A stretch of DNA of 64,000 bases from Hymenobacter psychrophilus (GCF_900107135.1 NZ_FNOV01000003.1:372001-436000); one strand, 5' to 3'. Shown: positions 1 through 8,573, numbered from the stretch's first letter. Numbers and translations: made by a program. Notes: a model not told the origin generated them from the letters alone.

Positions 1-1
1 C

Positions 2-1882
2 ATGAGCAAGCTGGGCTCGCCGGAGTGGGAGAACAAGAAAAAGGCCGTCAAGAAAAAGGTGAAGGACATTGCCGCCGAGCTGATCCGGCTGTATGCCAAG
101 CGCAAAACCGCGCCCGGCCACGCCTTCGCCCGCGACTCGTTTATGCAGGCTGAGCTCGAATCGAGCTTCATTTACGAAGACACCCCCGACCAGGGCAAGG
201 CCACCGAAGACGTGAAGCACGACATGGAGCAGCCCCACCCCATGGACCGGCTGATTTGCGGCGACGTGGGCTTCGGCAAGACGGAAATTGCCATTCGGGC
301 CGCGTTTAAGTCGGTGGCCGATGGCAAGCAGGTGGCCGTGCTGGTACCCACCACCATCCTGGCCATGCAGCACTACAAAACGTTTCGGGAGCGGCTCTCG
401 AACCTGCCCGTGACGGTGGAGTACGTGAACCGCTTCAAGAGCACCAAGCAGATAAAGGAGACGCTGGGCCGGGTGGCCGAGGGCAAAACCGACATCCTCA
501 TCGGCACCCACCGCCTCACCAACAAAGACATCAAGTTCAAGGACCTGGGCCTGCTCATTATTGACGAGGAGCAGAAGTTCGGCGTGAAAACCAAGGACAA
601 GCTCAAGGAGCTGAAGGTGAACGTGGACACGCTCACGCTCTCGGCCACGCCCATTCCGCGCACCCTGCACTTCTCGCTGATGGGCGCCCGCGACCTGAGC
701 GTGATTGCCACGCCCCCGCCCAACCGCCAGCCGGTGCAAACCGAGCTGCACGTGTTCGACGAAATCCTGATTCGCGACGCCGTGGCCCGCGAAATCAAGC
801 GCGGCGGGCAGGTGTTTTTCGTGCACAACCGCGTGAAGGACATCGAGGAAATGGCCGCCATGGTGCTGCGCCTCGTGCCCGATGCCCGCATCACTTACAT
901 TCATGGGCAGATGGAGGGCGACCAGCTCGAAAAGCGCATGATGAAGTTCGTGGACGGCGACTACGACGTGCTGGTGAGCACCAACCTCATCGAAAGCGGC
1001 CTCGACATTGCCAACGCCAACACCATCATCATCAACCGGGCCCACATGCACGGCCTGAGCGACCTGCACCAGATGCGGGGCCGCGTGGGCCGCTCCAACA
1101 AAAAGGCCTACTGCTACCTGCTCACGCCCCCGGTGGCCGGCTTGCCCTCCGATGCCCGCAAGCGCCTGAGCACGCTCGAAGAATTCTCCGACCTCGGCGA
1201 CGGCTTCAAGGTGGCCATGCGCGACCTCGACATCCGGGGCGCGGGCAACCTGCTGGGCGGCGAGCAGTCGGGCTTCATCAACGATTTGGGCTTTGAAACC
1301 TACCACCAGATTCTGGACGAGGCCGTGACCGAGCTCAAGGAAACCGAGTTCCGCGACCTGTTCCTAGGCGACCCCACCCAGCGCCTGCAGCAGGCTGCCG
1401 CCACGGCCGGCCCCAGCGAGTGCAACATCGAAACCGACCTGCAGGTGCTGATTCCGGACGCCTACGTGAGCAACGTGTCGGAGCGCCTGCAGCTGTACAG
1501 CAAAATGGACCGCGCCAAAGGCCCCGAGCAGCTGCACAAGCTGCTGGCCGGCATGACCGACCGCTTCGGCCCGCTGCCGCCCGAAGTGGAGCAGCTGGCC
1601 GACATCGTGCGCCTGCGCTGGCAGGGCCGCCACGCCGGCTTCGAGCGCCTGAGCTACAAGAAAAACGTGCTCAAGGGCTACATCCCGGCCGAAAACAACG
1701 AGGCCTACTTCCAGGGCGACACCTTCGGCAACATCCTCTCCTACGTGCAGACCCACCCCAACTCGGCCAGCATGAAGGAGCGCAAGCAGCAACTCGTCTT
1801 CAGCATCAGTAACGTGCCCAGCGTGGCCGCCGCCAAGCGCGTGCTCAGCGAGCTAGGCAGCGAGGAGCCGGTGGGGGTGTGA
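2..1882 (+). CDS. mfd: Transcription-repair coupling factor Mfd, C-terminal part
   Basis: Mfd is the DNA translocase that removes RNA polymerase stalled at lesions and recruits nucleotide excision repair. The window opens inside the gene, so only the last 626 residues or so are present and the ATG at position 2 is an internal methionine. Visible in the fragment are the RecG-like helicase motifs: Walker A GDVGFGKTE near residues 86-94, the DEEQ box in LIIDEEQKFGV near 185-195, SATPIPRTL (motif III), and QMRGRVGRS (motif VI) followed by the translocation region. The C-terminal 150 residues match the regulatory D7 domain. The gene ends 12 bp before a convergent AT-rich gene, with no obvious hairpin in that short gap. 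Confidence 0.96.
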   Translation: MSKLGSPEWENKKKAVKKKVKDIAAELIRLYAKRKTAPGHAFARDSFMQAELESSFIYEDTPDQGKATEDVKHDMEQPHPMDRLICGDVGFGKTEIAIRAAFKSVADGKQVAVLVPTTILAMQHYKTFRERLSNLPVTVEYVNRFKSTKQIKETLGRVAEGKTDILIGTHRLTNKDIKFKDLGLLIIDEEQKFGVKTKDKLKELKVNVDTLTLSATPIPRTLHFSLMGARDLSVIATPPPNRQPVQTELHVFDEILIRDAVAREIKRGGQVFFVHNRVKDIEEMAAMVLRLVPDARITYIHGQMEGDQLEKRMMKFVDGDYDVLVSTNLIESGLDIANANTIIINRAHMHGLSDLHQMRGRVGRSNKKAYCYLLTPPVAGLPSDARKRLSTLEEFSDLGDGFKVAMRDLDIRGAGNLLGGEQSGFINDLGFETYHQILDEAVTELKETEFRDLFLGDPTQRLQQAAATAGPSECNIETDLQVLIPDAYVSNVSERLQLYSKMDRAKGPEQLHKLLAGMTDRFGPLPPEVEQLADIVRLRWQGRHAGFERLSYKKNVLKGYIPAENNEAYFQGDTFGNILSYVQTHPNSASMKERKQQLVFSISNVPSVAAAKRVLSELGSEEPVGV

Positions 1883-1894
1883 GGATAGAATAGT

Positions 1895-2812
1895 TTATTC
1901 GACAGCTTTCTTTTTTTTGATTGCTGAGAATCTGTATGAAACTTTTCTAGAAGGAATTCTGCCATTTGCATTTGACCATCCTACACCATCTAATAAATTA
2001 TCCGTAATGACACTTGGAATGTCATTTACTATATCATGATACTGAGGCTCATATGCTTGATGGTCTATAGAAAATAAAACTTCTGCTATATCTTTTTCAA
2101 CCACATATTTTTCAAGATTTTTTATAAGATTTACCATGGCATCATATCCTAATCTTTCAATGATAACTAGCATCCTATCATCTTTAAGACCAGCAACTAT
2201 TTTTGCTAAATTAGTGATAACATCCTGATATCTATTAGGCTGAGTTTCGTTTAAGCAAAATTGAAACACAACTATATCAGAATTTCCAAATTTATCTAAG
2301 TGTCTTGAATAAAAATTTGCGTCCATGAAATCATCTTCACAAGTTTCTAACGCAATGTTCCCACTATCTGGAATGGCAAGAATCAGTTTGTCATAAGCAA
2401 TTGCCCTTGAATACCCCCAACTATCTATATATTTATCTATTAAGCAAATTTCATAATTTATATTCTTTTTATATGAATTAATAATAGTCAAAAGACCCAC
2501 CACTTCCGGACACGGGCCGGGGCCTATAAAAACCAATCTAACTAAATCTGCAGAACTCATACGAATCATCCTACCACCTTCCTTTATTTTTTTCATTACA
2601 TCAATTATAGGCTGGGTATAAATAGGAAAATATCTAATTAAATAACAAGATTGGATATTTTCATTTCCATAATCAACCTTGATGGCATTGCTTCTGAATG
2701 CGTCAAAAAGCTTGTTCATATCAGGCTTCAGTCCTTGCAAGTAGGCTATTTTCTCCGCTTCAGTACGAACGCCATTTGACTCGAAAATACCTTCTAATAT
2801 TCCTTTATACAT
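1895..2812 (-). CDS. Rossmann-fold methyltransferase-like protein, AT-rich
   Basis: A 305-residue protein I cannot assign to a named family. Its middle resembles a class I SAM-dependent methyltransferase: a hydrophobic strand followed by FIGPGPCPE (residues 95-103) in the place of motif I, then a strand ending in an acidic residue (LIDKYID, 124-130) at the usual ribose-binding position, then IVVFQFCLNE near 178-190. The N-terminal 80 residues are mostly helical. No signal peptide or membrane segment is seen. It starts 9 bp after the stop of the AlkB-like gene, so the two are probably co-transcribed with this gene second. Base composition is clearly more AT-rich than in neighbours, which suggests transfer. 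Substrate unknown; the methyltransferase assignment is an inference from the fold motifs. Confidence 0.72.
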   Translation of the reverse strand: MYKGILEGIFESNGVRTEAEKIAYLQGLKPDMNKLFDAFRSNAIKVDYGNENIQSCYLIRYFPIYTQPIIDVMKKIKEGGRMIRMSSADLVRLVFIGPGPCPEVVGLLTIINSYKKNINYEICLIDKYIDSWGYSRAIAYDKLILAIPDSGNIALETCEDDFMDANFYSRHLDKFGNSDIVVFQFCLNETQPNRYQDVITNLAKIVAGLKDDRMLVIIERLGYDAMVNLIKNLEKYVVEKDIAEVLFSIDHQAYEPQYHDIVNDIPSVITDNLLDGVGWSNANGRIPSRKVSYRFSAIKKKKAVE

Positions 2813-2821
2813 GAGGATTTT

Positions 2822-3784
2822 TTATTTGATTACCCTAAAAGTTAAATTTATTCTCTCCTTCAAATCTCTTGATGTTTTGGGAATTTGATGTTGCCAATAA
2901 TGTTGTGTTGTTCCCTGCATAATAACTACACTTCCATGGCTCAATGGCACATCAACTTTAGGAAGTTCTTTTAAATACTTGTGCTTAAATTGAAAAGTTC
3001 TAGTATCTCCAAAGCTGACTGAAGCGATAGTAGCATTTTCACCTAATTCCTTTTCGTCGTCGCTGTGCCATGAAACGCTATCCTTTCCATCTCGATAGAG
3101 ATTAAGCAGAACACTGCTGAAAGAAACATTAGCAATTTTTTCTAATTCGCTTTTTATTGCTAAAAGGTCAGGAGTCCATGGATCCGGATTCATTGGAATA
3201 CCAGAATAAGAATACGGCTTATCGGTTTCCCCATACCATGCAGTTAATCGAGGTAAAGGCATTTCCTTGCCATAAAACTTTATTTTATCTTGCCGCCATT
3301 TTATATCATTCAATAAATTTTTAAAATACAAATCACTCTGGTTTTTAGAGAAAAAATCAGGAAACACGATTACATCTCCGTCTGTCATATCCAAATTTTT
3401 ACCTTTCTTTGATGCAAGTGGTTGACTAGCGAAAAGGTCAGGCTGCTTCAAGGAAGAATTTTTAACAATACTGCTATGATGCCTATCATTTTCTAACGCC
3501 ATAGATTTAGACTGGCTTATTTTATTGTTGCCCTGCGCATTTATAATCTTAGAATCTTGCTTAATTCCTTCGGATGCAGTGACAACAGTCTCATCTATCT
3601 TGGCACTATCGGATAGCTCCTTCATGAGCTCTCTAGTACGTACACGTACACGCTGCACGACCTCCTCTTCATTACGGCCTTCTATTCTAGCTATAGTTTT
3701 TGCATAATCTTCTAGGATTGCCCGAGACATACAGAAGGAGGTCATTGCCTGCTTATTTTTATCGTGTTCAAGTTTGATTGACAT
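2822..3784 (-). CDS. AlkB-like Fe(II)/2-oxoglutarate dioxygenase
   Basis: The C-terminal half (about residues 137-320 of 320) is an AlkB-family oxygenase of the kind that removes alkyl groups from nucleic-acid bases. The iron ligands are visible as WHSDD (H240, D242) and HYWQHQIPK (H299). The 2-oxoglutarate and fold motif RINLTFR sits at 311-317, as in the ALKBH2/3-like group. The N-terminal 130 residues are charged and helical, with a low-complexity stretch, and match nothing I recognise. I chose the ATG at 3784 because the reading frame upstream to 3943 changes in composition; ATGs at 3748 or 3733 are also possible. First gene of an AT-rich pair with the methyltransferase-like gene. Whether it repairs DNA, RNA or acts on something else cannot be read from the sequence. 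Confidence 0.85.
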   Translation of the reverse strand: MSIKLEHDKNKQAMTSFCMSRAILEDYAKTIARIEGRNEEEVVQRVRVRTRELMKELSDSAKIDETVVTASEGIKQDSKIINAQGNNKISQSKSMALENDRHHSSIVKNSSLKQPDLFASQPLASKKGKNLDMTDGDVIVFPDFFSKNQSDLYFKNLLNDIKWRQDKIKFYGKEMPLPRLTAWYGETDKPYSYSGIPMNPDPWTPDLLAIKSELEKIANVSFSSVLLNLYRDGKDSVSWHSDDEKELGENATIASVSFGDTRTFQFKHKYLKELPKVDVPLSHGSVVIMQGTTQHYWQHQIPKTSRDLKERINLTFRVIK

Positions 3785-3856
3785 GAGTTTGGCCTTACTG
3801 TTGGAAAATTTGAAATGCCTCTTGGTATCACAGAGGCCGAACCAGGTAACCCGTTT

Positions 3857-3889
3857 TAAAGGTAGCAAACGTTTTAATCTACATGCAAG
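3857..3889 (-). promoter_or_regulatory. Possible promoter of the AlkB/methyltransferase unit
   Basis: On the minus strand TACCTTTA (3857-3864) matches the Bacteroidota -7 box TAnnTTTG in seven of eight positions. A TTG lies about 21 bases further upstream, near the expected -33 distance. It would give a leader of roughly 65 bases before the ATG at 3784. This is the best match in the 294-bp gap between the AlkB-like gene and the divergent gene at 4079; nothing else stands out there. Confidence 0.3.
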
Positions 3890-4078
3890 TTCGGATCCTA
3901 TGACAGGCTGCAGCAACGGGGCTACCCTTGCATTTCGTAACACAGCAAATCCACCTAACTATGTAAACCATCAAATCTACCATACGCCGTTGCACCCCCT
4001 CTCTCTCAGCTAGATGAATACATAACCCGTCTAATCAACCAACAACATACCCGAATCAAGCGGCTAAGTAGCCTTTCG

Positions 4079-4801
4079 ATGCCGCCACGCGGGCCGGCGA
4101 CCCTACCACGTGCATCGGAGCAGGAAACTAAGCAACGGGCGAAGCTGGCCATGCTGCAAGCCACCTTGGCCGTGCTCGACCAGCACGCCGACCTCTACGC
4201 CACCAACCAGGCCCTCGGCAAAGCCCACGACGAGCTGGCCGCCCTCGTCGCGGCCCTCGACCCCACCGCCGACCGCCAGCGCAACGCCGTGACGCCCGCC
4301 CAGCCCGGCGCCGTGAAAAAGCAAACCAAGCAGCTGCTGGCCCAGCGCGCCGCCGAAGTCGCCGCCGCCCTGCTGGCCCTGGCCGACGAGCAGGACGACA
4401 TCCGCCTGCACACCGACGCCGACTACACCGAAAAGCAGCTCCAGCGCCAACCCGACAACGACCTGCTGCGCATCGGGGCCAACCTGCACCGCCGCGCCAC
4501 CGAGCACGCCCAGCCCCTGGCCCGGCAAAACGTAACGCCCCAGGAGCTCCAGGACCTGCAAGCCGCCCTCGACGCCTTCCGCCAGGAGCTGACAACGCCC
4601 CGCACCGCCGTGGCCACCGGCAAGGCCCTCAAGCAGCAAATCAGCACCGACCTGCGCCAGGCCAACAACCTGCTCCGCAACCGCCTCGATAAGTACCTGC
4701 TGCGCTACCAGCGCCCCCAGCCCGCCTTCTACACGGCCTACCAGTCGGCCCGCCAAACCATCAACACGGCCGCCCGCTCCCCCAAGTCGTCGGCAGTTTA
4801 G
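4079..4801 (+). CDS. Hypothetical alpha-helical protein, lineage-specific
   Basis: A 240-residue protein rich in Ala, Gln, Leu and Arg. It is predicted to be almost entirely helical, possibly coiled-coil, with no signal peptide or membrane segment. I do not recognise the family. The C-terminal 35 residues (from LDKYLLRYQRPQPAFYTAYQ) look like a conserved module, because a degenerate copy of exactly this part occurs about 0.8 kb downstream at 5612-5716. That duplication supports this being a real coding frame; several overlapping frames here are open only because of high GC. It is transcribed away from the AT-rich unit and ends 60 bp before a bidirectional terminator. Confidence 0.7.
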   Translation: MPPRGPATLPRASEQETKQRAKLAMLQATLAVLDQHADLYATNQALGKAHDELAALVAALDPTADRQRNAVTPAQPGAVKKQTKQLLAQRAAEVAAALLALADEQDDIRLHTDADYTEKQLQRQPDNDLLRIGANLHRRATEHAQPLARQNVTPQELQDLQAALDAFRQELTTPRTAVATGKALKQQISTDLRQANNLLRNRLDKYLLRYQRPQPAFYTAYQSARQTINTAARSPKSSAV

Positions 4802-4861
4802 GGAGGGGAGTTAGTTTCTAGCTGCTGGTCTGCCACGCGAGTCAGCCCCCGGCCCACAAAA

Positions 4862-4888
4862 AAAGGCCGCCCGAACCGGGCGGCCTTT
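4862..4888. terminator. Bidirectional intrinsic terminator
   Basis: A 12-bp stem (AAAGGCCGCCCG and its complement) with a 3-base loop, flanked by an A-run on the left and a T-rich stretch on the right. It lies between the convergent ends of the helical protein gene (4801) and the fasciclin gene (4909), so it can serve both. Confidence 0.85.
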
Positions 4889-4908
4889 CTTATGCTGGAT
4901 TCCGGCGC

Positions 4909-5448
4909 TTATTTGGCGGGCATCAGCACGGTATCGATGGAGTGCACCACGCCATTGGTGGTTTTGATATCCGCTTTCGTGACGGTGGCCTTGCCGCCTT
5001 TGGCATCCGTGAGGGTCACAGTGCCGCCTTTCACGCCCACGGTCAGCGACTCGCCCTGCACCGTTTTCACTACCTGGCCGTCTTTGAGGTCGGCGGCCAT
5101 CACGTTGCCAGCTACCACGTGGTAAGACAACAGGTTGGCCAGTTTCTTTTTGTTGGCGGGCTCCAGCAGCGTGTTCACGGTACCGGCGGGCAGCTTGTCG
5201 AAGGCCGCGTTATCGGGAGCGAATACTGTGTAGGGGCCGGCAGCCTTGGCCTGATCGGCGAGGCCGGCGGCACCCAGCGCCGCAAGCAGTGTGCTGTGGT
5301 TGGGCGAAAGCGCCGCGCTGGCGGCCAGGTCTTTGCCGGTTGAAGCCTTGGCGGCAGCAGGAGCCATAGTTTGGGCCGAAGCCGCTTCGGTTCCGCCTAC
5401 ATACAATAGCCCAGCCAGCAGGAGAGCGAACAATGGTTGCTTTTTCAT
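4909..5448 (-). CDS. Secreted fasciclin (FAS1) domain protein
   Basis: A 179-residue protein: a signal peptide over residues 1-26 or so (MKKQPLFALLLAGLLYVGG then AASAQ), a short linker, and one FAS1 domain to the C terminus. FAS1 hallmarks are YTVFAPDNAAFDKLPAGTV, the strand-turn SYHVVAG and the terminal NGVVHSIDTVLMP. FAS1 domains act in adhesion or as small secreted scaffold proteins; no enzyme activity is implied. I chose the ATG at 5448 because the signal peptide begins there, although the frame is open to 5493. The gene sits between a full helical gene (4079-4801) and a 3' remnant of the same family (5612-5716), so it may have been placed here by a duplication or recombination. Confidence 0.92.
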   Translation of the reverse strand: MKKQPLFALLLAGLLYVGGTEAASAQTMAPAAAKASTGKDLAASAALSPNHSTLLAALGAAGLADQAKAAGPYTVFAPDNAAFDKLPAGTVNTLLEPANKKKLANLLSYHVVAGNVMAADLKDGQVVKTVQGESLTVGVKGGTVTLTDAKGGKATVTKADIKTTNGVVHSIDTVLMPAK

Positions 5449-5611
5449 AGGTGTTTGGAAGGAGTTGGGGATTGGTGAAAGGTTGGGTGCCAAAGCACTC
5501 AGTCGTTTTCAACAGCCGGCAGCCAGGATTGTCGCTGATTGCCAAAATCTTGTAAATGAACCAGTAACCCTGCCCCGGCAGCAACAGCCAGCCGCCCACC
5601 CGCCCCACCGC

Positions 5612-5716
5612 ATCGATAAATACCTGCTGCGCTACCAGCGTCCCCAGCCCGCCTTCTACGCCGCCTACCAGTCGGCCCGCCAAACCATCAACACGGCCGC
5701 CCGCAGTGAGAAGTGA
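5612..5716 (+). pseudogene. 3' remnant of the helical protein gene at 4079
   Basis: The DNA from 5612 to about 5706 closely matches the 3' end of the gene at 4079-4801 and encodes KYLLRYQRPQPAFYAAYQ and the residues after it, ending in a stop at 5714-5716. Similarity stops abruptly upstream of the aligned IDKY, and no start codon or 5' part of the gene is present. It is therefore a truncated copy. The last codons run into the left arm of the inverted repeat beginning at 5716. Confidence 0.75.
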
Positions 5717-5836
5717 GAAAACCAGCTGTCATCCTGAGCGCAGCGAAGGACCTTATGACGTTAGAACGGCCATAATTAGGGTCTGCTCAAACGTGATAAG
5801 GTCCTTCGCTGCGCTCAGGATGACAGCTGGTTTTCT
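5716..5836. repeat. Palindromic intergenic element (GTCATCCTGAGCG family)
   Basis: Two inverted arms of about 40 bp, both containing GTCATCCTGAGCGCAGCGAA, enclose a central spacer of about 41 bp. The arms pair perfectly over at least 38 bp. The core resembles a dispersed intergenic palindrome common in many bacteria. A second pair with the related core GTCATTCTGAGCGAAG lies at 37443-37571. It sits between the remnant and the 3' end of the nicotinate phosphoribosyltransferase gene and could also act as a terminator or mRNA stabiliser. Confidence 0.8.
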
Positions 5837-5855
5837 TCGTTCTGCTACCTCTCAC

Positions 5856-7346
5856 CTACGCCTCTTCCAGCCCGCGCTTTTCCCGAATCAGGTGGTTGCG
5901 GTAGTTGTAGAGGGTTTCTTCGAGGCCCACGGGGTAGGTGTGGGGGTTGAGGAAGCGGCGGATGCTGGGGTCGAGGGCCAGCACTTCGCGGTGGGCGCGG
6001 GCGCGGCTTTCGGCCAGCGGGGGCAGCGGCTGCAGCAGCCGGCCCCGCCGGAACACGGGCTCCAGCAGCTCGCGCGAGGGCGTTTCGGCGCGCACCGAGC
6101 GGCGGCGGGTGGCATCGAGCGGGTCGATGATAACCAACGGGCCTTCGGGCAGCGGCGTGGCCGTGTTGTAGAGCATGTCGGCGCGGGGCTGACCCTTGTC
6201 GGTTTCGTAGCGGCGCACCTGCAGGATGCCGGGGGTGCTGGTTTTGGCCAGCTGCTCGCTCAGCTTAATGGTGAAATCCCAGCCCGAGTCGTCAGGCTTG
6301 CGCAGGGCCGCCAGCTTGTACACGCCCCCCAGCGCCGGCTGGTCGTAGGCCGTTACCAGTTGCGTGCCGATGCCCCAGGTGTCGATTTTCGCGCCCTGCG
6401 ACTTGAGGCTGGTAATCAGGTTTTCCTCCAGGTCGTTGCTGGCCACGATGCGCACGTTGGGGAAGCCGGCCTCGTTGAGCAGTTCGCGGGCCTCGCGGCT
6501 CAGGTAGGCCAAGTCGCCCGAGTCGAGGCGGATGCCGCCCAGCTCGTGCCCTTCGGCCCGCATGGCGCGGGCCACCTTAATGGCTTTGCGTACGCCCTCC
6601 AGCGTGTCGTAGGTGTCCACCAGAAATACCGAGTCGTCGGGGAAGGCGCGGGCGTAGGCGGTGAAGGCCGTTTCCTCATCCTCGAAGGCCATCACCCAGC
6701 TGTGGGCGTGGGTGCCCTTCACCGGAATTCCGAAGCGCTGCCCGGCCAGCACGTTGCTGGTGGCATCTACCCCGCCCAGATACGCGGCGCGGCTGGCCGA
6801 AAGGCCGCCGTCGGTGCCCTGGGCCCGGCGCAACCCGAACTCCAGCACCGTATCGGTGCCGGCGGCCTCGCGGATGCGGGCGGCCTTGGTGGCAATCAGG
6901 GTCTGGAAGTTGACGAGCGTGAGCAGGGCCGTTTCGATGAGCTGGGCCTGCAGCAGCGGCCCCTGCACCCGAATCAGCGGCTCGTTGGCGAAGGCCACCG
7001 TGCCCTCGGGCATGGCGTCCACATCGCAGCTGAATTCCATCGTGCGTAGGTAGTCTAGGAACTCCGGCGGGAACAGCGGCGTGCCCTTCTCGCCCTGCAG
7101 GTTGCCCAGATACGTCAGGTCGTCTTCCGAGAAGGCCAGGTTTTCGAGGAAGTCGGCCACGTAGGCCAGGCCGGCGGCCACGGCGTAGCCACCTTTGAAT
7201 GGTGGGCGGCGGAAGTAGAGGTGGAACACGGCTTCGCGGTCCTGCAGGCCCTGCTGCCAGTAACCGTAGGCCATTGTAACCTGGTACAAGTCGGTGAGCA
7301 GGCTGAGCGAGGGCGCGTAGAGGCCCGAAAGGGGAGCTAGGTTCAT
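5856..7346 (-). CDS. pncB: Nicotinate phosphoribosyltransferase
   Basis: Makes nicotinate mononucleotide from nicotinate and PRPP, the entry step of NAD salvage (Preiss-Handler pathway), in the cytoplasm. With the ATG at 7346 the protein has 496 residues, a normal length. The family start LLTDLYQVTMAYGYW is at the N terminus, the central part has DTYDTLEGVRKAI and GIRLDSGDLAYLSREAR, and the C-terminal part has GIGTQLVTAYDQPALGGVYK. An ATG at 7355 and a TTG at 7370 are alternative starts. The gene is divergent from the response regulator gene at 7450 and shares the roughly 100-bp gap with it. Confidence 0.95.
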   Translation of the reverse strand: MNLAPLSGLYAPSLSLLTDLYQVTMAYGYWQQGLQDREAVFHLYFRRPPFKGGYAVAAGLAYVADFLENLAFSEDDLTYLGNLQGEKGTPLFPPEFLDYLRTMEFSCDVDAMPEGTVAFANEPLIRVQGPLLQAQLIETALLTLVNFQTLIATKAARIREAAGTDTVLEFGLRRAQGTDGGLSASRAAYLGGVDATSNVLAGQRFGIPVKGTHAHSWVMAFEDEETAFTAYARAFPDDSVFLVDTYDTLEGVRKAIKVARAMRAEGHELGGIRLDSGDLAYLSREARELLNEAGFPNVRIVASNDLEENLITSLKSQGAKIDTWGIGTQLVTAYDQPALGGVYKLAALRKPDDSGWDFTIKLSEQLAKTSTPGILQVRRYETDKGQPRADMLYNTATPLPEGPLVIIDPLDATRRRSVRAETPSRELLEPVFRRGRLLQPLPPLAESRARAHREVLALDPSIRRFLNPHTYPVGLEETLYNYRNHLIREKRGLEEA

Positions 7347-7418
7347 GGAGAGCATCGATTGGTCAGGCAAGCTTACGCAGATATTTCAATTCGGGCCCGC
7401 CCGCCGGGCTTTTCGTGC

Positions 7419-7426
7419 TATACTTG
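7419..7426 (+). promoter_or_regulatory. Possible -7 box upstream of the response regulator
   Basis: TATACTTG differs by one base from the Bacteroidota -7 consensus TAnnTTTG and lies 23 bp before the ATG at 7450. No clear -33 TTG at the right spacing is seen, so this is a weak call. Confidence 0.3.
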
Positions 7427-7449
7427 TACCCTGCCCTAGCTGCTACCTG

Positions 7450-8151
7450 ATGATTCGAATTCTACTCGCCGACGACCACACCATTCTGCGCGACGGCATC
7501 CGGGCCTTGCTAGCCCGCGAGGCCGACCTGCAGGTGGTGGGGGAGGCCGCCAACGGCCAGGCCCTGCTGGAGCTGCTGGCCCACACCCCCACCGACCTGG
7601 TACTGCTCGACGTGAACATGCCCGTGCTCGACGGCTTTGCGGTGATGCCGCTGCTACGGGCGCAGTTTCCGCAGGTGCGGGTGCTGGTGCTCTCCATGCT
7701 CGACCACGAGAACTACGTGCACCGCATGCTCGAAGCCGGGGCCCTGGGCTACGTGCTCAAAAACGCCGACAGCACCGAAATCATCCACGCCATCCGCACA
7801 GTAGCCGCCAACCAGCCCTTTCTGTGCACCGAAATCGGGCTGAGCCTGTTGCGCCGCCTGGTGGAGCGCACCCCAGCCCCCGACCCGCTGGCCGCGTTGG
7901 TCTACCAGCCCCGCAACGGCTGGCCCGTACCGGCCGCCGCACCGGTAACGGGCCAGCCCGAGCTGTCAGGCCGCGAGCGGGAGGTGTTGCAGCTTATTGC
8001 CGAGGGCCTCACCAACCAGGAAATTGCCGACAAGCTCTTCACCAGCAAGCGCACCATCGAAACCCACCGCCAGAACATCATCGAGAAAACCCAGACCAAA
8101 AACACGGCCGCCCTCATCCGCTACGCCATGAGCACGGGGTTGATTGGGTGA
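7450..8151 (+). CDS. NarL/FixJ-type response regulator
   Basis: A 233-residue two-domain regulator. Residues 1-120 or so form a receiver domain with the acidic pair DDH near the N terminus, the phosphoacceptor in LVLLDVNMPVLDGF and the lysine in YVLKNAD. After a Pro/Ala-rich linker, residues 172-233 form a LuxR-type HTH with LSGREREVLQLIAEGLTNQE and SKRTIETHRQNI. It is expected to bind DNA when phosphorylated by a histidine kinase. No kinase gene is next to it; the only histidine kinase in the window is at 49040. The ATG at 7450 fits the receiver domain start; the frame is open further upstream but without homology. Confidence 0.95.
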   Translation: MIRILLADDHTILRDGIRALLAREADLQVVGEAANGQALLELLAHTPTDLVLLDVNMPVLDGFAVMPLLRAQFPQVRVLVLSMLDHENYVHRMLEAGALGYVLKNADSTEIIHAIRTVAANQPFLCTEIGLSLLRRLVERTPAPDPLAALVYQPRNGWPVPAAAPVTGQPELSGREREVLQLIAEGLTNQEIADKLFTSKRTIETHRQNIIEKTQTKNTAALIRYAMSTGLIG

Positions 8152-8186
8152 GAAGTCCCACTCACTATAGCATCGCCAATTACCTT

Positions 8187-8573
8187 ATGCTTACGTCCAC
8201 TCCTCACAAACCCGCAGTGCTGGCTGGCAACCTGCTTTTTGCCGCAGCTTCACTTTCTATTATCAGCTTTCTGATGTTCAGGCCGCTGCCCACCAGCGTG
8301 CTGAGTTGGGTAGGTTGGGTAACCGCTTTCGGATTTTATTTACTCATTGCCTACGTTGTTCGGCGGGGAGACAATGGGGCCCGTACTGTTCTGCTTATGG
8401 TAGTGGGAGCCGCGGTATTTAATCATCTCGTCGACAACGGATTTACACTGCCGCAACTGCCGAGCCCGCCATTACGTGCCGCCGCTTGGGTGCTGGAAAC
8501 ACTGCTGCTATCTGGAGCACTAGCGCTGCTCTACCTCCGGCCCCGCTCGGAGTTGCCCGTGCCTTCAGGCTAG
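8187..8573 (+). CDS. Small integral membrane protein, unknown function
   Basis: A 128-residue protein with four predicted transmembrane helices (about residues 12-30, 37-55, 66-82 and 99-117) and short polar loops. I do not recognise a named family. It starts 35 bp after the response regulator on the same strand and may be its co-transcribed partner. The ATG at 8187 is the first in the frame that gives a sensible membrane protein; the frame upstream is only a shadow of the regulator gene. Confidence 0.7.
   Translation: MLTSTPHKPAVLAGNLLFAAASLSIISFLMFRPLPTSVLSWVGWVTAFGFYLLIAYVVRRGDNGARTVLLMVVGAAVFNHLVDNGFTLPQLPSPPLRAAAWVLETLLLSGALALLYLRPRSELPVPSG

Noticed and set aside
3785..4078. Attachment site or integrase scar beside the AT-rich unit
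   Set aside because: No tRNA, integrase or direct repeats flank 1895-3990, so there is no evidence for site-specific integration.
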